Shown: in pieces, positions 7,347 to 16,667 of the stretch | Numbering within the stretch: the first letter of the stretch is position 1 | Layout: the number at the start of each line of letters is the position of its first letter | Assembly: GCF_031656215.1 (NCBI RefSeq) | Contig: NZ_CP134228.1 | Location: forward strand, 2,313,001 to 2,377,000 | DNA length: 64,000 nt | Origin: Mesorhizobium koreense | Lineage (GTDB): Bacteria > Pseudomonadota > Alphaproteobacteria > Rhizobiales > Rhizobiaceae | Direction: 5' to 3' | The notes under the pieces: model-generated | Told to the model about the DNA's origin: nothing | Seen by the model: the letters and a program-made list of their open reading frames with translations, nothing else | Database searches by the model: none | Translations under genes and position numbers: made by a program

Positions 7347-7931
7347 ATGAACTTTAATCCACTGAAGCGGATAGGCATCCGTTTCGTCGCCATTTTCGCC
7401 GTGTGTCTCGCCGTCCTTGCGGTGGCCGCTCCCGGCGCACGCGCCGATACGGGTTACACGGCGCAGGAAATCATCGATTCGGGCAACCGGTTCTTCGGAT
7501 CGACATCGGGCGGGCTCGCCAGTGTCGTGGAGAAGGTATTCGCCACCTACGGCCTCCCGAACGGCTACGTGCTGGGAGAGCAGGGGTCGGGCGCCATCAT
7601 CGGCGGTCTGACCTACGGTGAAGGGACGCTCTACACCAAGAATGCCGGCGACCATAAGGTCTTCTGGCAGGGACCGTCGATCGGCTGGGATTTCGGCGCC
7701 GAAGGTTCGCGGCTGATGGTGCTGGTCTATAATCTCGACAGCGTCGACAGCCTCTACGAACGCTATGCCGGCGTTGCGGGATCCGCCTATGTGGTCGCCG
7801 GCCTCGGCTTCAACGTGCTCAAGCATGGGAACGTGCTTCTGGTGCCCGTGCGCACCGGCGTCGGCGCCAGGCTCGGCGTCAATCTGGGCTATCTGAAGCT
7901 GACCGAGCAGCCGACCTGGAATCCGTTCTGA
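7347..7931 (+). CDS. eipA: Periplasmic envelope protein EipA (DUF1134)
   Basis: Starting at the ATG at 7347 (after AGGGAG), the 194-residue protein has a signal peptide (about 1-33, ending near APGARA) and then a DUF1134 domain, with GYTAQEIIDSGNRFFG at its start and repeated glycine-rich strands such as GSGAIIGGLTYGEGTLY. Brucella EipA is a small periplasmic beta-barrel needed for resistance to envelope stress and is reported to be controlled by CtrA, which suits its place beside chpT. The frame is open upstream to 7263, but the signal peptide fixes the start. Confidence 0.9.
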   Translation: MNFNPLKRIGIRFVAIFAVCLAVLAVAAPGARADTGYTAQEIIDSGNRFFGSTSGGLASVVEKVFATYGLPNGYVLGEQGSGAIIGGLTYGEGTLYTKNAGDHKVFWQGPSIGWDFGAEGSRLMVLVYNLDSVDSLYERYAGVAGSAYVVAGLGFNVLKHGNVLLVPVRTGVGARLGVNLGYLKLTEQPTWNPF

Positions 7932-8043
7932 TCCTGGACGGACAAGCTTCGACCGGTTTGGATCGCCGCTGGCGTAGAAGCCCATCCTCGTGGCAAAAGG
8001 CGGCGTGCCGGTATGATCCGGCGCGTCTTGCGGGCGTATTCAG

Positions 8044-9240
8044 GTGATCCAGTCCCTTCTCTTTTTCGGCTTTGGTTTCCTGTGCGCGGTGCTGATCGCC
8101 CTGCTCGTCGCGCCGGCGTTCTGGCGTCGCGCTGTGAGGCTGACGGAGCGGCGTATCCGGGCGACCGTGCCGCTGACGATGAACGAGATCCAGGCCGAGA
8201 AGGACGGATTGCGGGCCGAGTTCGCCATGTCCGCGCGGCGTCTCGAAATGAAGGTGAAGAGCCTTCAGGACCGCGTCGCGACGCAGATGGTCGAGATCGA
8301 ACGCAGCCGGGAGGACCTCAGGCAGGCGGGCGAGGAGCGCGAGAGCCTGAAGGCGGACGGCGCAGCGCTTGGCAAGAAGAACGACGAGCTTGATGCGGCG
8401 CTCAAGGCAGCCGGTGAGGAGGGCGAAGCCCTTTCCGCGAAATTCGCCGCGATCAGCGTGCAGCTTGCAGACAAGGATACGGAGATTTCCCGGCTGGACC
8501 TGGCGGCTACCGACGCCAGCCTCGAAGTCTCGAACCGGCAGATCGAGCTTGCGGCGCGGGAGGCGGAAGTCGCCAAGCTGAAGGACGATGTCGCACGGCT
8601 CAGGGAACAGCGCCGGATAGGCGAGCAGAAGCTGCGCGACATGACCCTCGACAACAGGTCCGGGCGCGAGGCGCTGAAGACGGAGCGCGCACGGTCCGCC
8701 GATCTCGAACGCCGTCTGGAAAAGGCGCTCACCACGCTTGCCGATCGGGAGGAGGCGCTCGAACGGGGCGAACGTGAACGCGTCCGTCGCGGCGAAGGAG
8801 GGAGCGAGAGAACGGCGCCGGACGAAGCGGCGGCAACGGTCGCGGCAGTCCCGCAAGCGAATGGGGAGACGCCCCCGGTCGATCCCGACGCGCCGGATGC
8901 TGCGCTCGCGCGGCTGAAGAGCGAGCGCAAGCGCCTGGAAGAGCGGCTCACCACGCTAACCCGAGAGAACAAGAGGCTGCGCACGGCTTCGCTATCGCCG
9001 CAAGCGTCGGTGCCCACGCGCGAGGTTATGCCCGGGGAAACGGCGCTGCGCGAGCAGATCAGCAACCTCGCCGCCGAGATGGTGGCGCTGACCGCCCTGA
9101 TCGAGGGGCCGGGTTCGCCCATCGACAAGGCGCTCGCCATGCCGGAGGCGGAAGGCGCCGGGGAAGCGGCTGGCAGAGACACGCCGAGCATTGCCGAGCG
9201 CGTACGCGCTTTAAGGGAAGCGGCGGCGCGGCGGAACTAA
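8044..9240 (+). CDS. Membrane-anchored coiled-coil protein, function unknown
   Basis: The 398-residue protein starts at GTG 8044. One N-terminal transmembrane segment (about 3-27, LLFFGFGFLCAVLIALLVAP) is followed by RRAVRLTERRIRATVPLTMNEI and then a long charged coiled coil (about 55-265). A Pro/Ala-rich linker (about 265-295) precedes a second short coiled coil and a C-terminal conserved block. The architecture suggests a scaffold or spacer anchored in the inner membrane. The gene converges on the DUF2333 gene with a 24-bp gap. Similar proteins occur in other Hyphomicrobiales as hypotheticals; I assign no function. Confidence 0.75.
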   Translation: MIQSLLFFGFGFLCAVLIALLVAPAFWRRAVRLTERRIRATVPLTMNEIQAEKDGLRAEFAMSARRLEMKVKSLQDRVATQMVEIERSREDLRQAGEERESLKADGAALGKKNDELDAALKAAGEEGEALSAKFAAISVQLADKDTEISRLDLAATDASLEVSNRQIELAAREAEVAKLKDDVARLREQRRIGEQKLRDMTLDNRSGREALKTERARSADLERRLEKALTTLADREEALERGERERVRRGEGGSERTAPDEAAATVAAVPQANGETPPVDPDAPDAALARLKSERKRLEERLTTLTRENKRLRTASLSPQASVPTREVMPGETALREQISNLAAEMVALTALIEGPGSPIDKALAMPEAEGAGEAAGRDTPSIAERVRALREAAARRN

Positions 9241-9264
9241 AGCCGCGCAAATCTGACGCTAGCG

Positions 9265-10407
9265 CTACTGCTGCAACACGGCCTTGATGTCGACCAGGTT
9301 CGAGCGGACGCGCAATATGTAGAAGCCCATCGTGGTCAGGTGGCTCGGTACGATCCAGCCGTCCTCGCGGCCGTTGGCGATGATGAAGGGCTGAATCCTG
9401 AGCGCGGAGCGGAACTGGCCTTCCATGTCGTCCCACAGCGTGGTGAGCTTCTTCTCCTTGATGACGGAATCGAAGTCGGCTTCCGCCGCGGTCAGTATCC
9501 CGTAATAGCCGTAGAGTTGGCCGTAGGCGAACCAGAAGCGGTCGTCGGCGCGGGTGTCGAACCAGCCATTGTTATGGTTCTCCGCGCGGTCCTTCAGGAT
9601 CGCCGAAGTCGAGCCGATATCGTTGGCGATGCGGTCGATGAACTGGATGAGGTTGTCGGCGCGCGCGTCGAAGGTCGCCTGACATGCGGCGAGGTGGTCG
9701 TTGAAGGCGCGCAGTTTCTTGATGGCGGTGCGGTAGTAGCTCGGCGTCGGCGTCTTCGGCCCCGGCGGGTTCCAGCCGAGATACCAGGTATATTCGTCGA
9801 ATTGCAGCGCACCGCGCGCATCCTGCAGGTCCGCATCCACCTGCGAGGTGCCACGCACGCGGCCAAGCGTGTCGACCAGTTCCACGGAGGTGCGTCGCAC
9901 CGCCTGGTTGATGCCGCGCTGGAATGAGGCCTTATTGTCGAAGAAAGGCGTCCTGTCCCAGTCGAGCCCGAAGAAGCCGAGCTTGTAGAGGATCATCGAA
10001 GAGATCCACTGGTTCTTGTTGACATTGAAGTCGGTCAGGTCGGCGGAAGCGTCGACGATGGCCGAGCGCGCGCAGACTTTCTGGCTGGCGCCGGTTGCCT
10101 GGACCGCCGGCGTCTCTTCGCCGGCGGAAGCCTGGCGGTCCTTCAGGTCGTATTTCTGCGCGTAGTCCGGATTGAAATCGGTCCAGCGCTGCGTCTGCCA
10201 GAAGAAGTTGGCGTAGAGCCCGATCAGCACAAGGACGAAAAGGCCGATGACGATGCGCACGATCCAGCCGCGGCGCGTGTACCAGCGGCCGGCGAGCACG
10301 AAGGGCCAGCACAGCCAGGCGATGAACATGCCGATGGCGCGGCCGATCCACTGGAAGATGCGCGTCACGAATTCGACGACGGGATTGAGCACGCTTCGAC
10401 CTTTCAT
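9265..10407 (-). CDS. DUF2333 family inner-membrane protein
   Basis: The 380-residue protein has a hydrophobic N-terminus with two close membrane segments (about 20-42 and 50-68), then a soluble, presumably periplasmic domain typical of DUF2333 (FWQTQRWTDFNPDYAQKYDL onward, and DNKASFQRGINQAVRRTSVELVDTLGRVRG in the middle). The function of the family is unknown. The gene is monocistronic, divergent from choX. Confidence 0.8.
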   Translation of the reverse strand: MKGRSVLNPVVEFVTRIFQWIGRAIGMFIAWLCWPFVLAGRWYTRRGWIVRIVIGLFVLVLIGLYANFFWQTQRWTDFNPDYAQKYDLKDRQASAGEETPAVQATGASQKVCARSAIVDASADLTDFNVNKNQWISSMILYKLGFFGLDWDRTPFFDNKASFQRGINQAVRRTSVELVDTLGRVRGTSQVDADLQDARGALQFDEYTWYLGWNPPGPKTPTPSYYRTAIKKLRAFNDHLAACQATFDARADNLIQFIDRIANDIGSTSAILKDRAENHNNGWFDTRADDRFWFAYGQLYGYYGILTAAEADFDSVIKEKKLTTLWDDMEGQFRSALRIQPFIIANGREDGWIVPSHLTTMGFYILRVRSNLVDIKAVLQQ

Positions 10408-10644
10408 GCATGGCCCCCATGCCGGTGGGCGACCTCGCGTCAGATAGGGGGTTTCCGGTAGTCGGACAACCGTGCCCGGAAGGCGATCCCCGAAGTGTCG
10501 CCCGACGACTATATGAGGTCGCGCCGTGCGCCGCCAATTTTCTTGAAAGCACGGCGAAATGGTGTTTGTTTCAAAGGGAAGCCCCTTGGGGAAACTTTCC
10601 CGGCCGTCGCAACGGGCGGCCGGATCACATAATGGGAGAGTCCG

Positions 10645-11580
10645 ATGTCGTTTTCCAAATCACTTGCCGCGGCGCTGATGCTGGCCGCCGGCATGTCCGT
10701 TAGCGCGGCCTATGCCGGCGATTCCGCCTCCTGCCAGGCGGTCCGCTTCGCCGATGTCGGCTGGACGGACATCCAGGCGACCACCGCGACGGCTTCCGTC
10801 GTGCTCGACGCAATCGGCTACAAGCCGGATACGCAGGTGCTCTCGGTTCCCGTCACCTACCAGTCGCTCAAGAACAAGGACATCGATGTCTTCCTCGGCA
10901 ACTGGATGCCGTCCATGAACGAGAACATCGCGCCCTTCCTCAAGGACAAGTCCGTCGAATCCATCTCGACCAATCTCACGGGCGCCGGCTACGGCCTCGT
11001 CGTGCCGGACTATGTGGCCGAGGCCGGCGTCAAGACGCTGACCGACATCGGCAAGTTCAAGGACAAGTTCGACGGCAAGATCTACGGCATCGAGCCCGGC
11101 AATGACGGCAATCGCATCGTGCTCGGCATGATCAAGGACCCGAAGAGCAACCTCAAGGGCTTCGAACTGGTCGAATCTTCGGAGGCCGGCATGCTCTCCC
11201 AGGCCGAAAAGGCCATACGCAACAAGGACTGGATCGTCTTCCTCGGCTGGACACCGCACCCGGTCATGGGCGAGATGAAGATCACCTATCTGGAGGGCAT
11301 GGGCGATTCCGGCTTCGGCGCGGCAACCGTGCACACCAACGTCCGGACGGGCTACCTCGACGAATGCCCGAACGTCGGCAAGTTCATCAAGCAGCTCAAA
11401 TTCGATCTCTCCATGGAGAACAAGATGATGGACGGGATCCTGAAGGGCGGCGACGCGGAGAAGGTCGCGACCGACTGGCTGAAGGCCAACCCGAATGCCG
11501 CCGACGCCTGGCTCGACGGCGTGACCACCTTCGACGGCAAGGACGCCAAGGCGGCGCTGAAGGAGAAGCTCGGGTCGTGA
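10645..11580 (+). CDS. choX: Choline ABC transporter, periplasmic binding protein ChoX
   Basis: The 311-residue protein carries a signal peptide (1-24, cut near AAYA) and an OpuAC/ProX-type binding domain. Aromatic residues in DVGWTDI, GNWMPSM, AGYGLVV and FLGWTPHP line up with the choline-caging residues of Sinorhizobium ChoX. It captures choline in the periplasm for use as a carbon source or glycine-betaine precursor. choW and choV follow on the same strand after a 242-bp spacer that contains a palindromic repeat. The start is the ATG at 10645 after GGGAGAG. Confidence 0.94.
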   Translation: MSFSKSLAAALMLAAGMSVSAAYAGDSASCQAVRFADVGWTDIQATTATASVVLDAIGYKPDTQVLSVPVTYQSLKNKDIDVFLGNWMPSMNENIAPFLKDKSVESISTNLTGAGYGLVVPDYVAEAGVKTLTDIGKFKDKFDGKIYGIEPGNDGNRIVLGMIKDPKSNLKGFELVESSEAGMLSQAEKAIRNKDWIVFLGWTPHPVMGEMKITYLEGMGDSGFGAATVHTNVRTGYLDECPNVGKFIKQLKFDLSMENKMMDGILKGGDAEKVATDWLKANPNAADAWLDGVTTFDGKDAKAALKEKLGS

Positions 11581-11631
11581 GGAGAACGCTCCTTCTCCCG
11601 CGGCGGCGCGATAGCCTATGAAGTTCGACCT

Positions 11632-11764
11632 CCACTCCGATCAGCTTCGCTGACCACCTCTCCCCGATCGACGGGGGAGAGGAAACGCCGGCCGCAAGGC
11701 TTGGCATCTTTCCTCTACCCCATGAAAGCGGGGGAGAGGTGGCCGCGAAGCGGACGGAGTGGGG
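11632..11764. repeat. Palindromic intergenic repeat inside the cho operon
   Basis: A left arm at about 11632-11665 (CCACTCCGATCAGCTTCGCT...) pairs with a right arm at about 11730-11762 (...GAAGCGGACGGAGTGG). Two smaller hairpins (CCTCTCCCC/GGGGGAGAGG and CCTCTACCCC/GGGGGAGAGG) lie within. Elements of this type, with CTCTCCCC arms, are multi-copy intergenic palindromes in Mesorhizobium-like genomes. Lying between choX and choW, it could tune the ratio of binding protein to permease by protecting the upstream mRNA. Confidence 0.7.
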
Positions 11765-11822
11765 ATATTTTGCCATGTGAATATCCTGTCCGTTCAAAAA
11801 GGACGGGAAATGAGGGGAAGGC

Positions 11823-12671
11823 ATGGACCCGATCTCGCAATTCATCGCGGACTGGAAAATCCCGATCGGGGCGTGGGGCAAGGAATTCTTCGACTTCCTG
11901 ACCACCAATTTCTCGTGGTTTTTTGACCGTTTGTCGGACGGGCTGAAGTCACTTCTCGAATCCCTCATCGACCTGATGCTCTGGATACCGCCCGTCGTGC
12001 TGGTGATCCTGATCATGGCGCTGGCGTGGTGGCTGCAAAAATCGTGGCGGCTGGCGGTCGCGGTCGCTGTCGGGTTGCTCTTCATCATCAACCAGGGCCT
12101 GTGGCGTGAGACGGTGGAGACGCTGGTGCTCGTCGTGGCGGCGACGGCGGTCTCGATGGCGATCGGCGTGCCGATCGGCATCTGGGCGGCGCACAATCCG
12201 CGCGTCTACCGGGTCCTCCATCCGCTGCTCGATCTGATGCAGACCATGCCGACCTTCGTCTACCTCATCCCGGTGCTGATCCTCTTCGGCCTCGGCATCG
12301 CGCCCGGCCTCATCGTCACCGTGATCTTCGCGATGCCCTCGCCGATCCGCCTCACCTATCTCGGCATCACCTCCGTGCCGAAGCCGATGATCGAGGCGGG
12401 CCAGGCTTTCGGCGCCACCAAGCGGCAATTGTTGTGGAAGGTGGAGTTCCCTTCGGCGCTGCCGACGATCATGGCCGGCCTGACACAATGCATCATGCTG
12501 TCGCTTTCCATGGTGGTCATCGCGGCGCTGATCGGCGCTAACGGTCTCGGCAAGCCGGTCGTCAGGGCGCTCAACTCCGTCAACATCCCGCTCGGCGTCG
12601 AGGCGGGGCTGGCCATCGTCATCGTCGCCATCATCCTTGACCGCATCTGCCGCATCGGAGAGGCGAAATGA
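11823..12671 (+). CDS. choW: Choline ABC transporter, permease ChoW
   Basis: The 282-residue inner-membrane permease has a short N-terminal amphipathic part, about six to seven membrane helices and the binding-protein-dependent transport domain, with the EAA-like loop EAGQAFGATKRQLLWKVEFPSALP. It forms the choline channel with ChoV. The ATG at 11823 follows GGGGAAGGC. The stop overlaps the choV start by four bases (ATGA), so the two are translationally coupled. Confidence 0.94.
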   Translation: MDPISQFIADWKIPIGAWGKEFFDFLTTNFSWFFDRLSDGLKSLLESLIDLMLWIPPVVLVILIMALAWWLQKSWRLAVAVAVGLLFIINQGLWRETVETLVLVVAATAVSMAIGVPIGIWAAHNPRVYRVLHPLLDLMQTMPTFVYLIPVLILFGLGIAPGLIVTVIFAMPSPIRLTYLGITSVPKPMIEAGQAFGATKRQLLWKVEFPSALPTIMAGLTQCIMLSLSMVVIAALIGANGLGKPVVRALNSVNIPLGVEAGLAIVIVAIILDRICRIGEAK

Positions 12672-13849
12672 GCGCGGCGGTCGATTTCCAGAACGTCGAT
12701 ATCGTCTTCGGCGAGGAACAGCGCCGTTCGCTCGAGATGATCGATCGGGGCGCGAGCCGCGAGGAGATCCTGGCCGAGACCGGCAGCGTGCTCGGCTGCG
12801 CCGGCGCCAACCTCACCGTCGAGACCGGCGAAATCTGCGTGCTGATGGGGCTTTCCGGCTCCGGCAAGTCCACGCTTCTGCGCGCCGTCAACCGGCTCAA
12901 TGTGCCGGCACGTGGCAAGGTGCTGGTCCGCGACGGCGAGCGCATGGTGGACGTGGTGAGCGCTGACGAGAAGACGCTTCGTCATATCCGCCAGACGCAG
13001 GTGGCCATGGTCTTCCAGCAATTCGCGCTCCTGCCGTGGCGTACGGTGGAACAGAATGTCGGCCTCGGCCTCGAACTCGCCGGCGTGCCCGACGCCGAGC
13101 GCCGCGAGCGTGTCGCGGCCCAGTTGAAGCTGGTCGGGCTCGACCAGTGGGCGAAGAAATACGGGCACGAGCTTTCCGGCGGGATGCAGCAGCGGGTCGG
13201 GTTGGCCCGCGCCTTCGCCACCGAGGCGCCGATCCTCCTGATGGACGAGCCGTTCTCGGCACTCGATCCGCTGATCCGCACCAAGCTGCAGGACGAGTTG
13301 CTGCAGCTTCAGGAGCGGCTACACAAGACGATCATCTTCGTCAGCCACGATCTGGAAGAGGCGCTCAAGATCGGCACCCACATCTCCATCATGGAGGGCG
13401 GACGCATCGTGCAGACGGGCGCGCCGGAGGACATCGTCCTGAGGCCCGCCAACGACTACGTGCGCGAGTTCATCGCCAATGTGAACCCGCTCTCGGTGCT
13501 GACGGCGTGGAACGTCATGCGCGACCGCCGCGACCTCGACGATGCAGGCGGCGGCTGGGTGTGGCTCGACCGGCGCAACACGACGCGCTTCAGGATAGAC
13601 GCCGACGGGCTCGTCATCGGCGCCGAGCGCAACGGGCGGCCGGCGGAGTGGGTGTCCTGCGACGACATCGAGAAATTGCCGCCCGACGCGCCGCAGGTGT
13701 TCTGGGCCAAGGCAGGGACGTCGCTCAAGACGGTCATGCACGCCATGCACGAAAGCCAGACCGCGCCCGTCGCGCTCTTCGACGAGCAGTCCCGCTTCGT
13801 CGGGTCCATCGGCGTGCGCGACGTGCTGAGCGCAATTATTCGACGCTGA
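12668..13849 (+). CDS. choV: Choline ABC transporter, ATPase ChoV
   Basis: The 393-residue ATPase has Walker A GLSGSGKST (61-69), signature LSGGMQQ (168-174) and Walker B LLMDEP (189-194). The N-terminal stretch before Walker A, with EEQRRSLEMIDRGASREEI, is typical of the ProV/ChoV family. After about residue 275 follows a CBS-like regulatory region ending in FVGSIGVRDVLSAIIRR. It drives choline import with ChoX and ChoW. No gene follows for about 1 kb. Confidence 0.94.
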   Translation: MSAAVDFQNVDIVFGEEQRRSLEMIDRGASREEILAETGSVLGCAGANLTVETGEICVLMGLSGSGKSTLLRAVNRLNVPARGKVLVRDGERMVDVVSADEKTLRHIRQTQVAMVFQQFALLPWRTVEQNVGLGLELAGVPDAERRERVAAQLKLVGLDQWAKKYGHELSGGMQQRVGLARAFATEAPILLMDEPFSALDPLIRTKLQDELLQLQERLHKTIIFVSHDLEEALKIGTHISIMEGGRIVQTGAPEDIVLRPANDYVREFIANVNPLSVLTAWNVMRDRRDLDDAGGGWVWLDRRNTTRFRIDADGLVIGAERNGRPAEWVSCDDIEKLPPDAPQVFWAKAGTSLKTVMHAMHESQTAPVALFDEQSRFVGSIGVRDVLSAIIRR

Positions 13850-14297
13850 CATTTACCATTCCGCTTTCCGAGGACGCGAGGTGGTGGCCGGGAGGCATGT
13901 TGCCCTTCGTGCGTCGTCATTCTGGGGCGTCGCTTGCCGTGGATGACGAAGGCGGGGAGGCCGGCGAAAACGTGGACAGATTTACCCCTGCCTGCCTCGC
14001 GAGACCGCTGATTTCAGCGCTTTCCGCATTTTTCTTCTCTCGTTTTCTCCACGCCCTTTTCCCTTCGTCCATAATCCCCGTCAGTTCCTCCCATCGGGGA
14101 TACCGATCATGACGGTGATTGCGTGGAGAGGGATCGGCGCCTCCGCCTTGATGCTGACGTGGCATTACGGCCGGGGAGGTCCCGTCTGGAGGTTCCCCTG
14201 GGGGCACTATGACCCCTGCGTGCCGGTAGAAGGTACACAGACCCGAGGCAGAAGAGCGCTTCGGGAGCAGCGGAACAGGCGGGAACAGAAATCGCCG

Positions 14298-14358
14298 GAC
14301 GGGCGGCCGCAAGGTCGCACGTAAATTGCTTAGATGAGCGAGCCTGCGGCCGCCCGTC
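14298..14358. repeat. 14-bp perfect inverted repeat
   Basis: GACGGGCGGCCGCA at 14298-14311 is exactly mirrored by TGCGGCCGCCCGTC at 14345-14358, with a 33-bp loop. There is no T-tract, so it is not a standard intrinsic terminator. It lies in the gene-free stretch downstream of choV. Confidence 0.6.
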
Positions 14359-14451
14359 TTTCCCGACTTTCAATGGCCAGACGGTGGAGAAACCGGGCGT
14401 GGCGAAGATGAGGCATGTGCAATGATAGATGCGGATAGCCCTGTGCCCCTG

Positions 14452-14617
14452 CGCACCCCCCTCTGTCCTGCCGGACATCTCCCCCTCAAAGGGAGGAGAT
14501 TACGCTGGCCGCTCTGTTCGCGGCCTTTCTGAGACCTTGGAAACTGGCAGAAGCGGCGCGGCCGGCTGATCTCCCCCCTTTGAGGGGGAGATGTCCGGCA
14601 GGACAGAGGGGGGTGCG
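14452..14617. repeat. Large inverted repeat, rhizobial intergenic palindromic element
   Basis: The left arm at 14452-14500 and right arm at 14569-14617 are complementary over 49 bp with one mismatch near the inner end; the central segment is 68 bp. The arms contain CTCTGTCCTGCCGGACATCT. Sequences of this kind recur in intergenic regions of Mesorhizobium and relatives (RIME-like elements). There are no terminal duplications or coding capacity that would make it a complete transposon. Confidence 0.75.
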
Positions 14618-14884
14618 AAGGGGCGGAGAACGAAGAAGGATGTTTCACAGGGGGGACGAGTTTCAAGCAATCACGCACCCCCAAAGGTCCGACCGGGTGT
14701 CCCGCCCGACGGCACGCCGCCGCGGAATTCTCCCGCGCGACCGTCGATGCGTGCCTGAGAGAAGAGGGTGAGGCGGCAGCGAGCATCGCATTGCCAAAAA
14801 GGCGCACGGCGCGTGGCTTGCGCCTCGGGTGCGGTGCCCGCTACTGTCGGCTGGCATTTAACCGTTTAGAAGTCGGAGAAGAAC

Positions 14885-15646
14885 ATGAATCCATCAAGCC
14901 AGGTCGCGATCGTAACCGGCGGCGGCTCGGGGCTTGGCGAAGCGACCGCGCGGGCGCTTGCCGCGAAGGGCGCGAAGGTCGCGATCTTCGACCTTCAGAC
15001 GGATAAGGCCGAGAAAGTCGCCGCCGAGATCGGCGGAGCGGCCTTCGAATGCAACGTGTCGAGCGCCGAGGGCGGCGAAAAGGCCTTTGCCGATGCCGCC
15101 GCAAAGCTCGGCCCGGCGCGCATCCTGATCAACTGCGCAGGCATCGCCATCGCCATGAAGACGGTCGGCAAGGACGGGCCGCACCCGCTCGACCTCTACC
15201 GGAAGGTACTGGAGGTGAATCTTGTCGGCACCTTCAACATGATCCGCCTGTTCGCGGCGCGCACGCAGGATATCGAACCGCTTCAGGGTGGCGAACGCGG
15301 CGTTATCATCAACACCGCATCGGTCGCCGCATTCGACGGCCAGGTCGGGCAGGTCGCCTATTCCTCCTCGAAGGGCGGCATCGTCGGGCTGACGCTGCCG
15401 GTGGCGCGTGATCTCGCCCGTTCCGGCATCCGGGTCTGCACCATTGCGCCCGGTATCTTCCGCACGCCGATGATGGCCGGCCTTCCCGAAGAGGCGCAGC
15501 AATCGCTCGGCCAGCAGGTGCCGTTCCCGCCGCGTCTCGGCGAGCCGGGCGAATATGCCGCGCTTGCCTGCCATATCGTCGAAAACCAGATGCTGAACGG
15601 CGAGACGATTCGGCTCGACGGGGCAATCCGCATGGCGCCGCGCTGA
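14885..15646 (+). CDS. Short-chain dehydrogenase, 3-hydroxyacyl-CoA dehydrogenase type
   Basis: The 253-residue SDR has the cofactor loop TGGGSGLG (11-18), NCAG at 83-86 and the catalytic set Ser146, Tyr159 and Lys163. The overall layout, with the inserted [16 protein letters not shown] and the [14 protein letters not shown]-terminal region, matches type II 3-hydroxyacyl-CoA dehydrogenases (HSD17B10-like), which oxidise 3-hydroxyacyl-CoA with NAD+ in beta-oxidation and branched-chain breakdown. The ATG at 14885 follows GGAGAAGA. The substrate is not proven. An 83-bp gap separates it from the HugZ-like gene. Confidence 0.88.
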   Translation: MNPSSQVAIVTGGGSGLGEATARALAAKGAKVAIFDLQTDKAEKVAAEIGGAAFECNVSSAEGGEKAFADAAAKLGPARILINCAGIAIAMKTVGKDGPHPLDLYRKVLEVNLVGTFNMIRLFAARTQDIEPLQGGERGVIINTASVAAFDGQVGQVAYSSSKGGIVGLTLPVARDLARSGIRVCTIAPGIFRTPMMAGLPEEAQQSLGQQVPFPPRLGEPGEYAALACHIVENQMLNGETIRLDGAIRMAPR

Positions 15647-15729
15647 CCGCCGATGGAGTGCGGGGCCGCTGGTCGACGATGGCGGTGCCATCCATGACAG
15701 CGCTACCGAATAGGTCTACCGAGGATTGA

Positions 15730-16503
15730 ATGGCCGAAGAAAAGAACGTCATCCAGAAAACCGACGACGAAGGTGTCCGGCTTGCCAGGAAACTGCTCAG
15801 GACCGCCCGCTACGGGGCACTCGCTTCGCTGGAGCCTGGAACCGGCGCTCCATTCGCCAGCCGCGTCGCGGTGGCGACGGAGGTGGCCGGCGATCCGATC
15901 ATCCTCGTGTCGCAACTCTCCGAGCATACCGGGTTCATCCTCGCCGATCCGCGCTGCTCGCTGCTTCTCGGCGAGCCGGGCAGCGGCGATCCGCTCGCCT
16001 ATGCGCGCGTCACGCTGATGTGCCGCGCCGAGAGGCTGGAACGCGGCACGCCGGAGTGCGACGAAGCCGGGCGGCGTTATCTCAACCGTCACCCCAAGGC
16101 GAAGCTTTATGCAGGCTTCAAGGATTTTTCCTTCTTCAGGCTGAAGATCGAGCGATCGAGCCTCAATGGCGGTTTTGCGAAGGCGTACAGGTTGACCCGC
16201 GGCGACATCGTGCTGACGGGACCGGCGGTGGCGTCGATCGCGGTCGGCGAACAGTCGGCGATCGACCATATGAATGCGGATCATGCCGCCGCGCTCGATT
16301 TCTACGCCCGGCATTTCGCAGGCGCCCGCGACACGGGCTGGCGCGCGGTAGCCGCCGATCCGGAAGGCATGGACCTTCAGCGCTCCGATATGACCCGCCG
16401 CGTCTTTTTTCCGGCGCCGGTGGGCGACCTTTCCGAATTGCGCCGGACGCTGGTGGATATGGCCGCGGCCGATGAGGCGGCCGGCAATCGCAACGCTGGG
16501 TGA
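15730..16503 (+). CDS. HugZ-like pyridoxamine-phosphate-oxidase-fold protein
   Basis: The 257-residue protein has an N-terminal split-barrel FMN-binding-like domain (about 15-150, RYGALASLEPGTGAPFASRVAVA) and a C-terminal DUF2470 domain (about 170-250, AIDHMNADHAAALDFYARHF). HugZ proteins bind or degrade haem, and related two-domain proteins are often linked to haem or iron use. No haem transport genes lie nearby, so haem use is only a family-level suggestion. The ATG at 15730 is the only good start. Confidence 0.82.
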   Translation: MAEEKNVIQKTDDEGVRLARKLLRTARYGALASLEPGTGAPFASRVAVATEVAGDPIILVSQLSEHTGFILADPRCSLLLGEPGSGDPLAYARVTLMCRAERLERGTPECDEAGRRYLNRHPKAKLYAGFKDFSFFRLKIERSSLNGGFAKAYRLTRGDIVLTGPAVASIAVGEQSAIDHMNADHAAALDFYARHFAGARDTGWRAVAADPEGMDLQRSDMTRRVFFPAPVGDLSELRRTLVDMAAADEAAGNRNAG

Positions 16504-16651
16504 AGGGTGTCGTATCGTGCCACCGTTAGTTTTAACTTGAAATGATCAAGCGCGGTTCAATATCATCCTGAAATGATTCTGAGGAACGGAAGAGGGTCGC
16601 AATCCAAGTCTATTCAATTTGGGCGTTTGACCGATCCAGAGAGTACATCAT

Positions 16652-16667
16652 ATTAGGAATTACTAAT
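16652..16667 (+). promoter_or_regulatory. NolR-type operator over the start codon
   Basis: ATTAG-N9-AT, with the final AT being the first two bases of the ATG at 16666, is an exact match to the NolR recognition pattern (A/T)TTAG-N9-A(T/A). The sequence also reads as an inverted repeat, ATTAG (16652-16656) and CTAAT (16663-16667). Its position suggests that the encoded regulator represses itself, as NolR does. Confidence 0.65.

Larger units (their letters stand above)
13850..14884. other. Gene-free 1-kb stretch with palindromes
   Basis: I see no convincing gene here: the frames present lack ribosome-binding sites and resemble no family. The stretch contains a 14-bp inverted repeat at 14298-14358 and a long near-perfect inverted repeat at 14452-14617 (separate entries). 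The rest (13850-14290 and 14620-14880) is unremarkable GC-rich sequence, possibly decayed. Confidence 0.6.

Noticed and set aside
13036-14112. Long plus-strand frame overlapping choV
   Set aside because: It is an Arg-rich shadow frame of choV with no ribosome site or family resemblance.
14109-14324. 71-codon plus-strand frame in the gene-free stretch
   Set aside because: No ribosome site, no family match, and it runs into the inverted repeat.
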